Source: Selaginella tamariscina
Taxonomy: Eukaryota; Streptophyta; Lycopodiopsida; Selaginellales; Selaginellaceae
Direction: 5' to 3'
DNA length: 64,000 nt
Assembly: GCA_003024785.1 (NCBI GenBank)
Contig: PUQB01000128.1
Span: 1 to 64,000 of the forward strand
The notes beneath the pieces are model-generated. The model ran no database searches. It was not told the DNA's origin and was given only the letters and a program-made list of their open reading frames with translations. A program made the translations under genes and the position numbers. Shown piece after piece: positions 46,276 through 57,176 of this stretch (within the stretch, counting starts at the first letter, position 1; the number at the start of each line of letters is the position of its first letter).

Positions 46276-47517
46276 CGCACCCAGACGCGACCGTTAACAC
46301 CAACGGCGATCTCATAAGACAAGGATTTCCCGAGAGCCTCAAGTACTGGATATGTTGGAGTGCTTAGAAGCCTGCATATATGTCTTATACAATATATCCT
46401 CCTCCCTCCCTCTCCTTCTCTCTCCTTCTCTCTCTCTCTCTCTACGTGCTTACGCTCTGGCTAGTCCTGTCGAGCAGTCAAAAACGTATCCTTCTTTCAA
46501 AGGTCCGTATCCCGAGCCTTTTCCAATACTGGAAACGAACATAAATCTAATATATGTAGAATAAAGAAACAAATTTCTGCATAATCCAGGAAACTTTACA
46601 TATTTACATATATATTGCAAATTGCAACGTTATATGTATTATAAGTTTGACTTAAGCTTACCATCCAAACAAGAAAGCTCCGGCCTAATGTCACGATTCG
46701 CTTTGACACTCTTGCATAAACTACCGCACCTTCCTGCAATAAATAAATAAACCATCATCTTAATATGTACACACACACAAACACATATATGCGTATATGA
46801 GCGTGTGGTGTATTGTGTGTGTGTGTTTGTGTCACTGTGTTATGTATTTTAAAGAATGCCACATGCCTTGAGATTAGTAGGGTTTTTCTCGTAGCACCTT
46901 CAAAAGCAAGTACAGGAAGTTCTCCAAACATTGGTGCGTTCAAGTCCACATAAAACTCCTGAAAATAGTGATATGCGTGAAACAAGTGTGTGTGTGTGTG
47001 TGAGAGAGAGGAGAGAGAGAGAAATGTGCATGTATAGATATACATACATCAGAACGACGATCCACAATAATTCCAATCACAGAATCCTCAGCATTGGAAT
47101 GTACTGCACATGATTTAAATATATGTTAGGACAATATCAATATATATATAAATGTCATGTATAGATATAAATATATAAAGCTATTACCCGCTTTTGAGAT
47201 CCTTCGACCCACAGCTTGTTGGGTTTTGTGTGCTTTAATCTACCAGCCTTTGTAGCTACAACATGATCACCATCCTGTTATCATAATATGATCATGTTTT
47301 ATACATAAATACACACCACATACATATACAACAAATAATATATACATATATACCTGTCGAAGGCCTCCGCCTACTCTCAGGACTTACTCTGTCGTGTGAG
47401 ATCAAATACAATGTCTCCTGGGAACTAAATTGAATCAATTAGAACCTTAGAGAGAGATATAGAGAGGGATCTTACCACAATGTGAGAAACCAGAGGCGCC
47501 TGCTCCCCTCCTTCCAT
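46053..47517 (-). CDS. RRP40: Exosome cap subunit RRP40 (EXOSC3)
   Basis: RNA-binding S1/KH subunit of the RNA exosome. Start at 47517 (MEGGEQAPLVSHIV). Blocks in order are PGDIVFDLTRQS with VGGGLRQ in the next frame (47360-47410), DGDHVVATKAGRLKHTKPNKLWVEGSQKR (47195-47280), EDSVIGIIVDRRSD (47050-47090), the S1 region DLNAPMFGELPVLAFEGATRK (46880-46950), NRDIRPELSCLD (46665), GYGPLKEGYVFDCSTGL (46470), the KH part PTYPVLEALGKSLSYEIAVGVNGRVWV (46275-46350), and VSNAIINSECLSPAQQHIMVQRLLQ, with the TAG at 46053. Two single-base run losses (a C near 47375 and an A near 46690) shift the frame. A (GA)n tract fills intron 46206-46274. Confidence 0.93.
46202..46275. repeat. Long GA microsatellite in an RRP40 intron
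   Basis: About 35 GA dinucleotides with two interruptions, between the coding blocks GRVWV and VKSDSPATTVL. The pyrimidine tract on the coding (minus) strand supplies a polypyrimidine tract close to the acceptor. Confidence 0.9.
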
Positions 47518-47747
47518 CGCTAGAACCCTAAAAACAGAGCAGGTTTAGGTTTGAATCATTTTAATTTAACGATAATTAGTTACTTCTTAAAAAATAAAAA
47601 AATAATTTATCTCTAATATTATAACGCCAGCATAATATGAGAATATGCCTAGCATCGGAGACCTAGGTTCAAGGGTTAGTAAGTTTGAAAAGCCCTAAAA
47701 GATGATCTACTTAAATCTCCGCTGTTAAAATTTTAATTACGGTTAAT

Positions 47748-49514
47748 TTAATCCACAATCTCATAGTCCATAAACTCGTTTTTGTTAACTAATTCCTTTA
47801 TCACCTCTATCAACTCCTCCACTCTCTCCTTATTCCATTAATTTCCTTCTTAATGAATTCCTCATTATCTTTAACTTCATTAAGAGTGAGCTTTACTGCT
47901 TTAATATCCGACATGCTCCCGTCCATCTTTTCCGACAGGCCTTTGTAATATCGTCCATTTCATTCGACAAGCTCTTTCTTATGCTCTGGATGCCGTCCAT
48001 CTCCTCCACCAATCTCTCCGACATGCTCTTGTTTATTCCGTCCACCGTCTCGTGGATGCCGTATATCTTCTCCGACAGCTTCCGGTTCATGATGTCCATC
48101 TCTTTTGACATGCTCCCGTGGATGCCGTCCATCTTGCACTTGTTTATGCCATCCGCCTTCTCCGACATGTCCACATCATGCCGTCCATCTTCTGTAACAG
48201 ACTCTCGTGGATGCTGTCCATCTTGTCTGACAGGCACTTGTTCATGCCATCCGCCTTCTCCGACATGTCCGACATCATGCCGTCCATCTTATCCCTAGCT
48301 TTTGGATGCTGTGGCCGTCCATCCTTTCTGACATGCTCTTCTGGATGCCGTCCATCTTATCCGACAGGCACTTGTTCATACCGTCCACCTTCTCCAACGC
48401 TCTCCTGAATGTCCGACATCATGCCGTCCACCTTTTCTAATAGGCTCTCGTGGATGCCGTCCATCTTTTCCGATAGCTTCTGGTTCATGATCTGGATGTT
48501 TTCCATATCCTCCGGCAGCTTCTGGTTCATGCTATGGATGTCGTCCATCACCTCCAAAATACTCTCATGGATTTATCCATTTTCTCCGACAGTTTATCGT
48601 TCATACTCTGGATGCCATCCATCTCCTTTGACAGGCTCTCGTGGATGCTGTCCATTTTCTCCGACAGTTTCTCGTTCATGCTCTGGATGCCGTCCATCTC
48701 ATCCGCCAGGTTCTCGTAAATAACGTCCATCATGTTCACAATGCCGTTCATCTGTCCCGACATGTTCTGGATGCCGCCCATCTTTTCCGCTAGGCTCGCG
48801 TCAATGCCGTCCATTCTTCCGACAGTTCTCGTCAATGCTGTCCATTTTCTCTGACAGTTTCTTATTCATGCTCTGGATGCCGTTCATCTCATCCGATAGA
48901 TTCTCGTAAATAACATCCACCAGGTTCGTAATGCCGTCCATTTGCCCCGACATGCTCTCACTTATCCTTTGGATGCCATTCATCTTCTCCCCCAAACTTT
49001 CATTTATGCTCTTGATGTCATTCATTTTCTCCGACAGGTTGTGGATGCCGTCCATCTTCAACTCTTTAATCATTTCCTTAATATCGGCCGAAGCTCTCTG
49101 CTGTTCATTCTTAACCTCAACCTTAAACTCGTTAATTACCCTCTTAAGCTCGTCTTTAATTTCCATCCCAAGTCTCTCCACTGTCTCCGTCTCATGCTCT
49201 CTGTGAGCATCTCTTCTCCTCCTCCAGGCCACTCATCCGCTCGAGTAAGTAGGAATCTAACAAGGTACCTCGTAAATAAGAAACAAGAAAGAGAGATTGA
49301 TTAACCTAAGACTCACCTGCAGTAAACCATAACTGAAAAGCCAATTGAAGTTCTAGTTGATGAAATAAGACATAGTTAATACACGCACGCACACACGCAC
49401 GCGCACACACCTGATGTAATAGGTTCTTCATTGGATTTAGTGACCCTACAAACCAGCTTGTAGATTTCTTGCAATTCTTGTAGGGAAGTCTCCATTCCTT
49501 ATGCAGCTAGTCAT
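47748..49514 (-). CDS. Repetitive MDGI coiled-coil protein, copy 1
   Basis: Tandem paralogue of 50444-52061, about 2.7 kb away. The 5-prime exon starts MTSCIRNG and continues SLQELQEIYKLVCRVTKSNEEPITSG in a shifted frame. After a short second exon and the ESSVN-type linker, a long exon carries a conserved lead (MEIKDELKRVINEFKVEVKNEQQ), then repeats of 11 and 14 residues built on K/E-M-D-G-I. The C-terminus is MDYEIVD with stop TAA at 47748. Relative to copy 2 it has lost 27 bases in exon 1 and about 100 bases of exon 2, and it contains several frame changes. It may be a decaying copy or partly a sequencing artefact. No family is recognised. Confidence 0.6.
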
Positions 49515-50145
49515 TGTGTGAAAACCTAAAAGATTAAACCTAAGCTTTATAATAAGAAACCTAAAGGATTAAACCTAAATTGGTTGTATGAATATACTTG
49601 GAATATGTTCTATATATTGTGAATAAATATGATTTTTGCAATTTAGATTATTTTAATTTCAACTTTATTTAAAAATAAGTAAAATAAAGAGATACAATAT
49701 ATTAATAATAAGGAAATTTACATTTATATCCTTGAAATTTATCATATTTACATATATACCTTTTTAAAAAATTTAAATTTACATATATAACCTTAAAAAA
49801 CTTCAATCGTAATATTTTGGCTTTTAAAATAATAATATAATTAAAAATATATTTTCAATTTATAATATATTACAAATGAAATAATTAAAGTTTATTAAGT
49901 ATTAAATGTCAAAATTGTTATAGTATAAAATGAAATATTTTTAAAAATAATTATATTATATATATGTTTAATAGGTTGTATTTTGGACTTAAATATAATA
50001 AATATAAATTAATTATAAATTTTTATTAATTTTTTAAAAATATTTTTTAATTTTTAATTTTAAAATTTATGAAGTTCTAAATTGAGCATATATGTAAATA
50101 TAAAACTTCTAAGAATATATATATATAAATATGATAAATTTCAAA
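49515..50145. other. AT-rich spacer between the two coiled-coil paralogues
   Basis: Extremely AT-rich (49600-50140), with no exon. It supplies the promoter of copy 1 near 49515-49620. Confidence 0.6.
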
Positions 50146-50341
50146 CAACATATAATGGTACAGAAGCTTTTGCAAGAGCCAAATAGTGGATTTATCTGTA
50201 TGATAAGTTTAATAAAACGTTCAATAGTTATTGCTATGTTGGATATATAATTAGAAATATGATAATTTATATATATTTGTGAAATTTTTGAAATCTAACT
50301 ATTTTATAATTTATTACTTATTAAAAATTAGTTGCATAATT
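50146..50341 (+). pseudogene. Inverted fragment of the RRP40 last exon and 3-prime flank
   Basis: On the plus strand this reads CAACATATAATGGTACAGAAGCTTTTGCAAGAGCCAAATAG-like sequence, matching the last coding bases of RRP40 (46053-46090, minus) with one missing base. It then jumps over about 110 bases and continues with the RRP40 3-prime flank (45780-45935) to GTTGCATA. It is a partial copy in the opposite orientation, about 4 kb from its source, just downstream of coiled-coil copy 2. Confidence 0.85.
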
Positions 50342-50443
50342 TACGTTACCCTAATATAAACTCAGATATATATAAAGTATATTATATTAATTGATCTACT
50401 TATAAAATAAATCTCCGATGTTAAAATTTTAATTACGGTTAAT

Positions 50444-52061
50444 TTAATTCACAATCTCATAGTCCATAAACTCGTTTTTGTTAACTAATTCCTTTATCAC
50501 CTCCTCCACCCTCTCCTTATTTCCATTAATTTCCTTCTTAATGAATTCCTCATTATCTTTAACTTCATTAAGAATGAGCTTTACTGCTTTAATATCGGAC
50601 ATGCTCCCGTCCATCTTTTCCGACAGGCCTTCGTAGATGCCGTCCATCTCCTCCACCAATCTCTCTTCCATCTCCGACATGCTCTTGTTCATCCCGTCCA
50701 CCGTCTCGTGGATGCCGTGTATCTTCTCCGACAGCTTCTGGTTCATGCTTTGGATGCCGTCCATCTCTTTTGACATCCTCCCGTGGATGCCGTCCATCTT
50801 GTCGACAGGCACTTGTTCATGCCATCCGCCTCCGCCTTCTTCGACGCTCTCCTGGATGTCCGACATCATGCCGTGCACCTTTTGTAACAGACTCTCGTGG
50901 ATGCCGTCCATCTTATCCCATAGCTTCTGGTTCATGCTGTGGATGCCGTCCATCTTTTCTGACGTGCTCTTCTGGATGCCGTCCATCTTATCCGACAGGC
51001 ACTTGTTCATACCGTCCACCTTCTCCAACACGCTCCTGAATGTCCGACATCATGCCGTCCACCTTTTCTAACAGGCTCTCGTGGATACCGTCCATCTTTT
51101 CCGATAGCTTCTGGTTCATGATCTGGATGTTTTCCATATCCTCCAGTCGCTTCTGGTTCATGCTATAATGGATGTCGTCCATCACCTCAAAACACTCTCG
51201 CGGATGCTGTCCATTTTCTCCGACAGTTTATCGTTCATATTCTGGATGCCGTCCAATCTCCTCTGACAGGCCCTCGTGGATGCTGTCCATTTTCTCCGAC
51301 AGTTTCTCGTTCATGCTCTCCATATCATCCGACATGCTCTCACTTGTTCTCTGGATGTCGTCCATTTTCTCCAACAGGCTCTTGTGGATGCCGTCCATCT
51401 TCAACTCTTTAATCATTTCCTTAATATCGTGCTGCACCTCAACCTTAAACTCGTTAATTACCCTCTTAAGCTCGTCTTTAATCTCCATCCCGAGTATCTC
51501 CACTGTCTCCGTCTCATGCTTCGTAAGTTCCTCTTTCACTGAGTCTAGTGAACATCTCTTCTCCTCCTCCAAGTGTATAAGCCTTTCCTTTTGTTTCTTC
51601 TCATCTATTATCTGTAAACACAACGTGTGTGTATTTGTATGTGTATGTGTGTGCGTGCGTGTTGTACCTGTCTGATTAATGGCAGGCCACTCATCCGCTC
51701 GAGTAACAAGAGAGATTGATTAACTGAAGACTCACCTGCAGTAAACCATAACTGAAAGGAGTATAGATCAAATATAATAGATTTGTAAATCTCCTTGTGA
51801 GCTTCATTTTGAATCTTAAAACGATTCATCAGTTTAATTATACTTTCCCAAGCCAATTGAAGTTCTAGTTGATGAAATAAGACATAGTTAATACACGCAC
51901 ACACACACGCACGCGCACGCGCACACACCTGATGTAATAGGTTCTTCATTGGAATTAGTGACCATACAAACCAGCTTGTAGATTACTTGCAACTCTTGAG
52001 GGGAAGAGTCGCCATTCCTTATGCAGCTTGTGTACTTCGAGAGCGCCTCCAAACGAGTCAT
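50444..52061 (-). CDS. Repetitive MDGI coiled-coil protein, copy 2
   Basis: Exon 1 (52061-51929) encodes MTRLEALSKYTSCIRNGDSS and SNEEPITSG. Exon 2 (51864-51736) encodes ELQLAWESIIKLMNRFKIQ and YSFQLWFTA. A short exon has ERMSGLPLIRQ (51669-51715). The last exon (from 51611) begins IIDEKKQKERLIHLEEEKR and turns into repeats: an 11-residue unit (K-M-D-x-I-H-E-S-L-S-x) alternates with a 14-residue unit (E-M-D-G-I-Q-S-M-N-E-K-L-S-E). Met and Ile/Leu fall at a and d positions, with Asn at a in the long unit, which favours a dimeric coiled coil. A charged tail (NEEFIKKEINGNKERVEEVIKELVNK) ends the protein. A few frame changes occur inside the repeats. No signal peptide or membrane segment is seen; function unknown. 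Confidence 0.7.
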
Positions 52062-52272
52062 TGTGTAAAAACCTAAAAGATTAAACCTAAACTTTTATAA
52101 TAAGAAACCTAAAGGATTAAACCTAAACTTTATAATATGCTATAATTGGTTGTGTGAATATATTTGGAATATTCTATATGTTGTGAATAAACATTAAATA
52201 TGATTAATTTAAAGTTAAACCCTGTTTAGGGTTCTTAGGGTTTTAGCCGGCATGGCATGAAGAAGAGTAGCA
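52062..52272. promoter_or_regulatory. Divergent promoter between coiled-coil copy 2 and RadA
   Basis: Only about 210 bases separate the two ATG codons. Close to RadA stand AAACCCTG, TTAGGGTT and TTAGGGTTTT words at 52215-52243, telo-box elements in both orientations. An AAACCTAAA...TTTATAATA block occurs twice on the coiled-coil side (52070-52135). Confidence 0.5.
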
Positions 52273-55200
52273 ATGTCGTCTCTGAGCTGCCGCACAGTCT
52301 CCAGGTACACCCTCACAGGCGCACGCACATGCGGGCGCGAGTACACACGCACGATTTCCAGGTACATCAGAAGCAATATAGATGTATTACAACAGCGATC
52401 ATCGTTTATGGGTCGGCCTTGTCTGTTCCGATTTGCCGTAAAACCCTCTCCAAGATTCCTGGGAGCGTTTGCATTCCCCACAAGAGCGTTTGGGTCGTCT
52501 TCTTCGTCTCCAAAAGTAAAGCATGGATATATATGTGAGAAATGCGGCACTGTTCACGCCAAATGGCACGGATTTTGCAACCAATGCAGGTGTGTGTGTG
52601 TGTGTGTTTGTATACGCCATTCTACTATACACCTCAGTTAATGTTTCGTAGAACAACTATATATATACAGTACCAATTTGTTAATTGTCTACATCGAATA
52701 TATGTTTATAAGGCACAGACAGAAGCTTACAGCACCCTTATCATTTATTTGTTGGCTTCATACATTTAAAGAATGCCTTAGACACTTACGGATTTAAAGA
52801 ATGCCGAAATATTCTTCATAACTTGGAGCTTGTATTATACATACAGATACACTTTTTTGTATCATATTGTATTCACAATTTTATTCGTAACTACAGAAAT
52901 ACATAGATATACCTTACTAAGTACTTTATGTGTGTATATATATTACACATTATCACAGAGGAGCATCACACACCTATAGATTTAGAAAGCATACCACTTC
53001 TGTTGATTTCATACGTGAACCATACATTTTAGCACATACCTTTTAGAAAATGTACAATATGGACGGATACCTTTTTAAAATGTCGGATACACATACACAC
53101 GCACGCACGCACACAAACATATATACATTATCCAGAGCATATCAAGAACCTGATCATATGTATGTATTTCTATATATTGATCTATATTACATGTATAGGC
53201 ACGTACACACACATTTATGAACTTCTCTACAGACAGGCGAACTCTTTGAAAGAATTTACAAATGTAGTTGGTGGTACTGGGGTGGTGCTGCAGCAAGGGC
53301 TGTAGAAGGTGTTGGATTAGCGGACAGGGCTGTTCCTGCGGCTCCAGCTGAATTTGGAAGAGGACGAACAGAGCTTACCTCGGTGCACAAACAGAGCTCA
53401 AGCCACAACGCTTAGCAGAGATCTCAGCTTCCAAAAGCCGGCTACATTGGCGGCTCTCCTTGTGTGTGTATATATGTATCTTATGTGTATATATGTGCGT
53501 TTATGGTACACATACACGTCTTATATGCTTCTTCTTTATGTGCAGGCCTGGGAAAACGGGTTCAGAGGTAGCGAGAGTCCTTGGTGGAGGGCTCGTTCCA
53601 GGTAGCAATAGTTGAGAATAAACATGTGTGTGTGTGTGTGTGTGGGCGCGCGCGCTATAGTTATTTTATTACATTCCAATAATGTATTATTATTTCGTAT
53701 GTAATATAACATGGTCTTTTTATGTTGTAGGCTCTCTTGTTCTTGTAAGCGGTGATCCAGGAGTTGGCAAGAGCACGTTGCTTTTACAGGTATTACTCCT
53801 TTCATATAAAAGTAACACACAGACGCAGACACACACGCACACACGCACACTCACAATTGATACATGATGATATCTAGATGGCGGAAATCGTATCGCTTGG
53901 TTCAGAAGAATCTGCACCGGTTCTATACATCTCAGGAGAAGAGGTGAGTAATTTTACGATTATATGAGATACTTACATACACATAGACGTATACAAGACA
54001 ATACAAATTATAATGATATTAAATGTGGCGAATGTATATGCGGCTTCACACAAAATTTTGTTATTATAGAGTGTGGAGCAAATTGGAAACAGGGCTGAGC
54101 GTCTCAAAATCCAGTCGAATGACATATATATACTTTCAGCAACTGATCTCGATGTTTGTACACTTATAATATGCACATACATATAGCCGTAGATGTTTAT
54201 GCATATATAGATGTGTATATCAGAAACACAAAACTCTCTCCCCCTCTCTCTCTTACACACCCCGCGCATAGCTGTTTCTTAAAAATATAGATAGTGTTGG
54301 GTTTCATACATGTGTGTGTGTGTGTGTGTCTGTTTGTGTGTGTCGTGTGTGGTTTTAACTGTGTTCTGCAGGTTGTTTTGACATGGATACAAGAGATTGT
54401 ACCACGAGCAGTGGTTCTGGATTCTATACAAACTGTTTATTTACCGGATGCTTCCGGTAGTGCCGGTAGCCTCTCTCAGGTACGTAACATGCTAGTTATT
54501 ATTATATAAAGTAAATGATTGGCTTTATTTCGATAACATGTATACATGCACATATATCCACTTCTTATGTATGTTAAGTTCATATGGAAGTTGAATTTCT
54601 TTTATGGTTAATTAAGGTGAGAGAGTGCCGGTAGCCTCTCTCAGGTACGTAACATGCTAGTTATTATTATATAAAGTAAATGATTGGCTTTATTTCGATA
54701 ACATGTATACATGCACATATATCCACTTCTTATGTATGTTAAGTTCATATGGAAGTTGAATTTCTTTTATGGTTAATTAAGGTGAGAGAGTGCACTTCAG
54801 CTTTGATGCGTGTGGCTAAGAAGACAAATACTGCAATTTTCCTGGTGGGTATGTACTTAGAGCTTGTCTTGTTTTTATCTTGTTTTATTACATGGTGTAA
54901 TACTTATGAGCTTGTCTTTTATGTTGAATTGGTATATGGTTAATATTTAATTGATTCTATATCATGGTTTTTCTTAAGGTTGGTCACGTAACAAAGTCTG
55001 GAGAAATAGCTGGTCCACGAACATTGGAACACATGGTGGATGTGTGTCTTCACCTTGAGGTATATTATGTATATATGTATCTATGTATGTATGTGTATCG
55101 AGGCATGTAGTATGAATGTTCACATTGTAGATCAGTTAATTTTGTTATAGTGAAATATAGATGGTGTTCCTCTCTCTCTCTTTTCTATTTAAATATTGGT

Positions 55201-57176
55201 GTGTATATTTGAGGGAGATCGTCTTCTGTCGCAACGTTTGTTAAGAGCTTTGAAGAATCGTTTTGGCTCAACAAAAGAGGTGGGTTAAATAAATAAATAT
55301 GTGTGTGTGTGTGTTAAATACATAGATATGTATGTATGTATATTTAGAGATTGTCTTTCTTAATCAATATTTATAATTAAGTTAACATCTATATACAGGT
55401 TGGAGTGTTTGAGATGGTTGATCATGGTTTAGAAGCCGTGGAAAATCCTAGTCAGCTTTTCCTTTCTGACCGGACAAGTGACGATAGCAACACGTCAGCA
55501 ACTGTGGGAGTAGCACTTGAAGGTTCAAGGCCTCTCCTGGTTGAGATTCAGGTATACTATGTGTAATTTAACTTTCTATATTACACACGTTCATATACTT
55601 ATGTATGATACCGGCATCTTTGAATGATGATTACATTAGCCAAATATGAGCTATGCCGTGCGATTACACGAGACTCTAGGTGGATTCTGGGAATATATGA
55701 ATCTACCTTTTGTATATTCCTAGAATTTGCCGAGCTTACTGTAATGCATTTGGCTCGGCTATGATCAGGTTAAAACCGAGAACATATCTGACAAAGTGCC
55801 TACTTATATGTATATACATGTCTAGGATGTGTGTGTGTGTGTGAGAGAGAGAGAGAGTATATATGCACATAAAGTCTATAGTCAGTAACATGTGAATGAG
55901 TTTAACTGCTACAATTTACAATCTAATTAGTGTTAAGTTTTGAATGTTTTGTAGGCTTTGTGCTCTCCAGCTACCTCGTTCCCGAGCAAGAGAATATTCA
56001 CTGGAGTTGATCAATCACGTTTTAATCTAATTGCTGCAGTAAATCACGCTTCCTCTTATTCGTGTGTGTGTGTGTGTGTGTGTACGTATTGTAACACTAA
56101 CTAATCTTTTTCTGCTTTAGGTTTTATTGAAACAAGCTCGTCTTAGACTTGGAAGACAGGTGTGTTAAGCATAACATTTTGAATATATGATATTAGTATA
56201 CATAACAGAAAGATGTTTGAATATATGATATTAGTATACATAAACAGAAAGATGTGTTTATATAGAATAGATAACTTAGTAAGCTAATCTATCAATATTT
56301 AACTGTAGGATATTTTTGTAAACGTTGTGGGAGGGTTTCGTCTTGAAGAGCCTGCCACCGATATTGCAGTGGCTGTTGCTATTGCTAGCAGGTAATTACG
56401 TATGTGAAGAAATAGAAATATGCATACACACACATATATATACATACATATGTTTATATCATTGATACATCGTACATACGTAAATGTACGTTATTGTGTC
56501 GCAGTTATAGAGAGGGCAGTACCTCGAGACACAGTTTTTGTGGGAGAGTTAGGCCTTGGAGGCGAGCTCCGTTTTGTAAGTATCATTAATTAACTATAAT
56601 ATTGAAATAATAATGCCATGAAATTGCATATCATATTAAATGTTAATATATGAATATATAAACTATATCACGCTAGCACTAATGAATGTACTCAGAGATA
56701 AAAGATAATAGTAGTAGCATGTTTATGTGGTATTTCAACATAGGTGGGACAACTTGAAAGGCGACTTACTGAAGCATCAAAATTGGGTTTTAAAAAATGC
56801 GTGATTCCAAAGTCAGCCAAAGGAGTGGCAGTCGAAGGTGTGTGCGCGTGTGTATGTATGTAGTATACAATTATAAGTGTGTGTGTAAGTGTGTGGATAT
56901 TGTTATGCACACACATAACTTATTTACGCACATATATTATGCATACATATCTCTACACAACTCACACACACGGCATTAAGTCCAGGTTTGGAGGTAATCG
57001 CGTGTACAAGTCTTAACGAAGTACTGGAGAAAGTGTTCAATTACAGGAGCAAGCCATACAATGAGAAGAAGAATACCTTACATCACGCAGATGTATTTCC
57101 GGACGAAGACGGTGTGTGTGGTGAGATTCAAGTCGGACACGACGTATCTGAAGATGAACTTGCCCACGGTGCATGA
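52273..57176 (+). CDS. RADA: Organellar DNA repair protein RadA
   Basis: Plant homologue of bacterial RadA, a branch-migrating ATPase acting in plastid and mitochondrial DNA recombination. The N-terminus [18 protein letters not shown] is Arg/Ser-rich, as in a transit peptide. A four-Cys finger follows ([20 protein letters not shown], 52530-52588). After [11 protein letters not shown], the ATPase core has [12 protein letters not shown], Walker [13 protein letters not shown] (53750-53786), the LYISGEES block, Walker B-like [11 protein letters not shown] (54410), [13 protein letters not shown] (54985, covering the RadA KNRFG-type region) and [16 protein letters not shown] (55245). The Lon-like C-terminal part has [16 protein letters not shown] (56315) and [15 protein letters not shown] (56530). 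About 15 exons; exon 2 needs a frame change near 53350. A 165-bp tandem duplication covers an exon-intron junction at 54462-54792. Confidence 0.93.
54462..54792 (+). repeat. 165-bp tandem duplication across a RadA splice junction
   Basis: The segment TGCCGGTAGCCTCTCTCAG|GTACG... through the following intron and the first 12 bases of the next exon is present twice, apparently without a single difference. The second copy begins at about 54626. The duplication creates a 28-base stretch (54617-54644) with an acceptor before it and a donor after it. Confidence 0.93.
55637..55757 (+). repeat. Imperfect hairpin in a RadA intron
   Basis: The arm 55637-55700 (AGCCAAA ... GGATTCTGGGAATATA) pairs imperfectly with 55711-55757 (TATATTCCTAGAATTTGCC ... 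TTTGGCT) around a loop of about 12 bases. Its composition is higher in GC than the intron around it. It could be a small MITE or a fold-back RNA precursor. Confidence 0.55.
56188..56258 (+). repeat. Short tandem duplication in a RadA intron
   Basis: TTGAATATATGATATTAGTATACATA followed by ACAGAAAGATGT appears twice in a row with one extra A in the second copy. Confidence 0.85.

Noticed and set aside
47750..52000. CRISPR-like array or satellite, and plus-strand frames rich in Met-Pro-Ser-Ile
   Set aside because: The 33- and 42-bp units are contiguous, without unique spacers, and encode a coiled coil on the minus strand. The plus-strand frames are their shadows.
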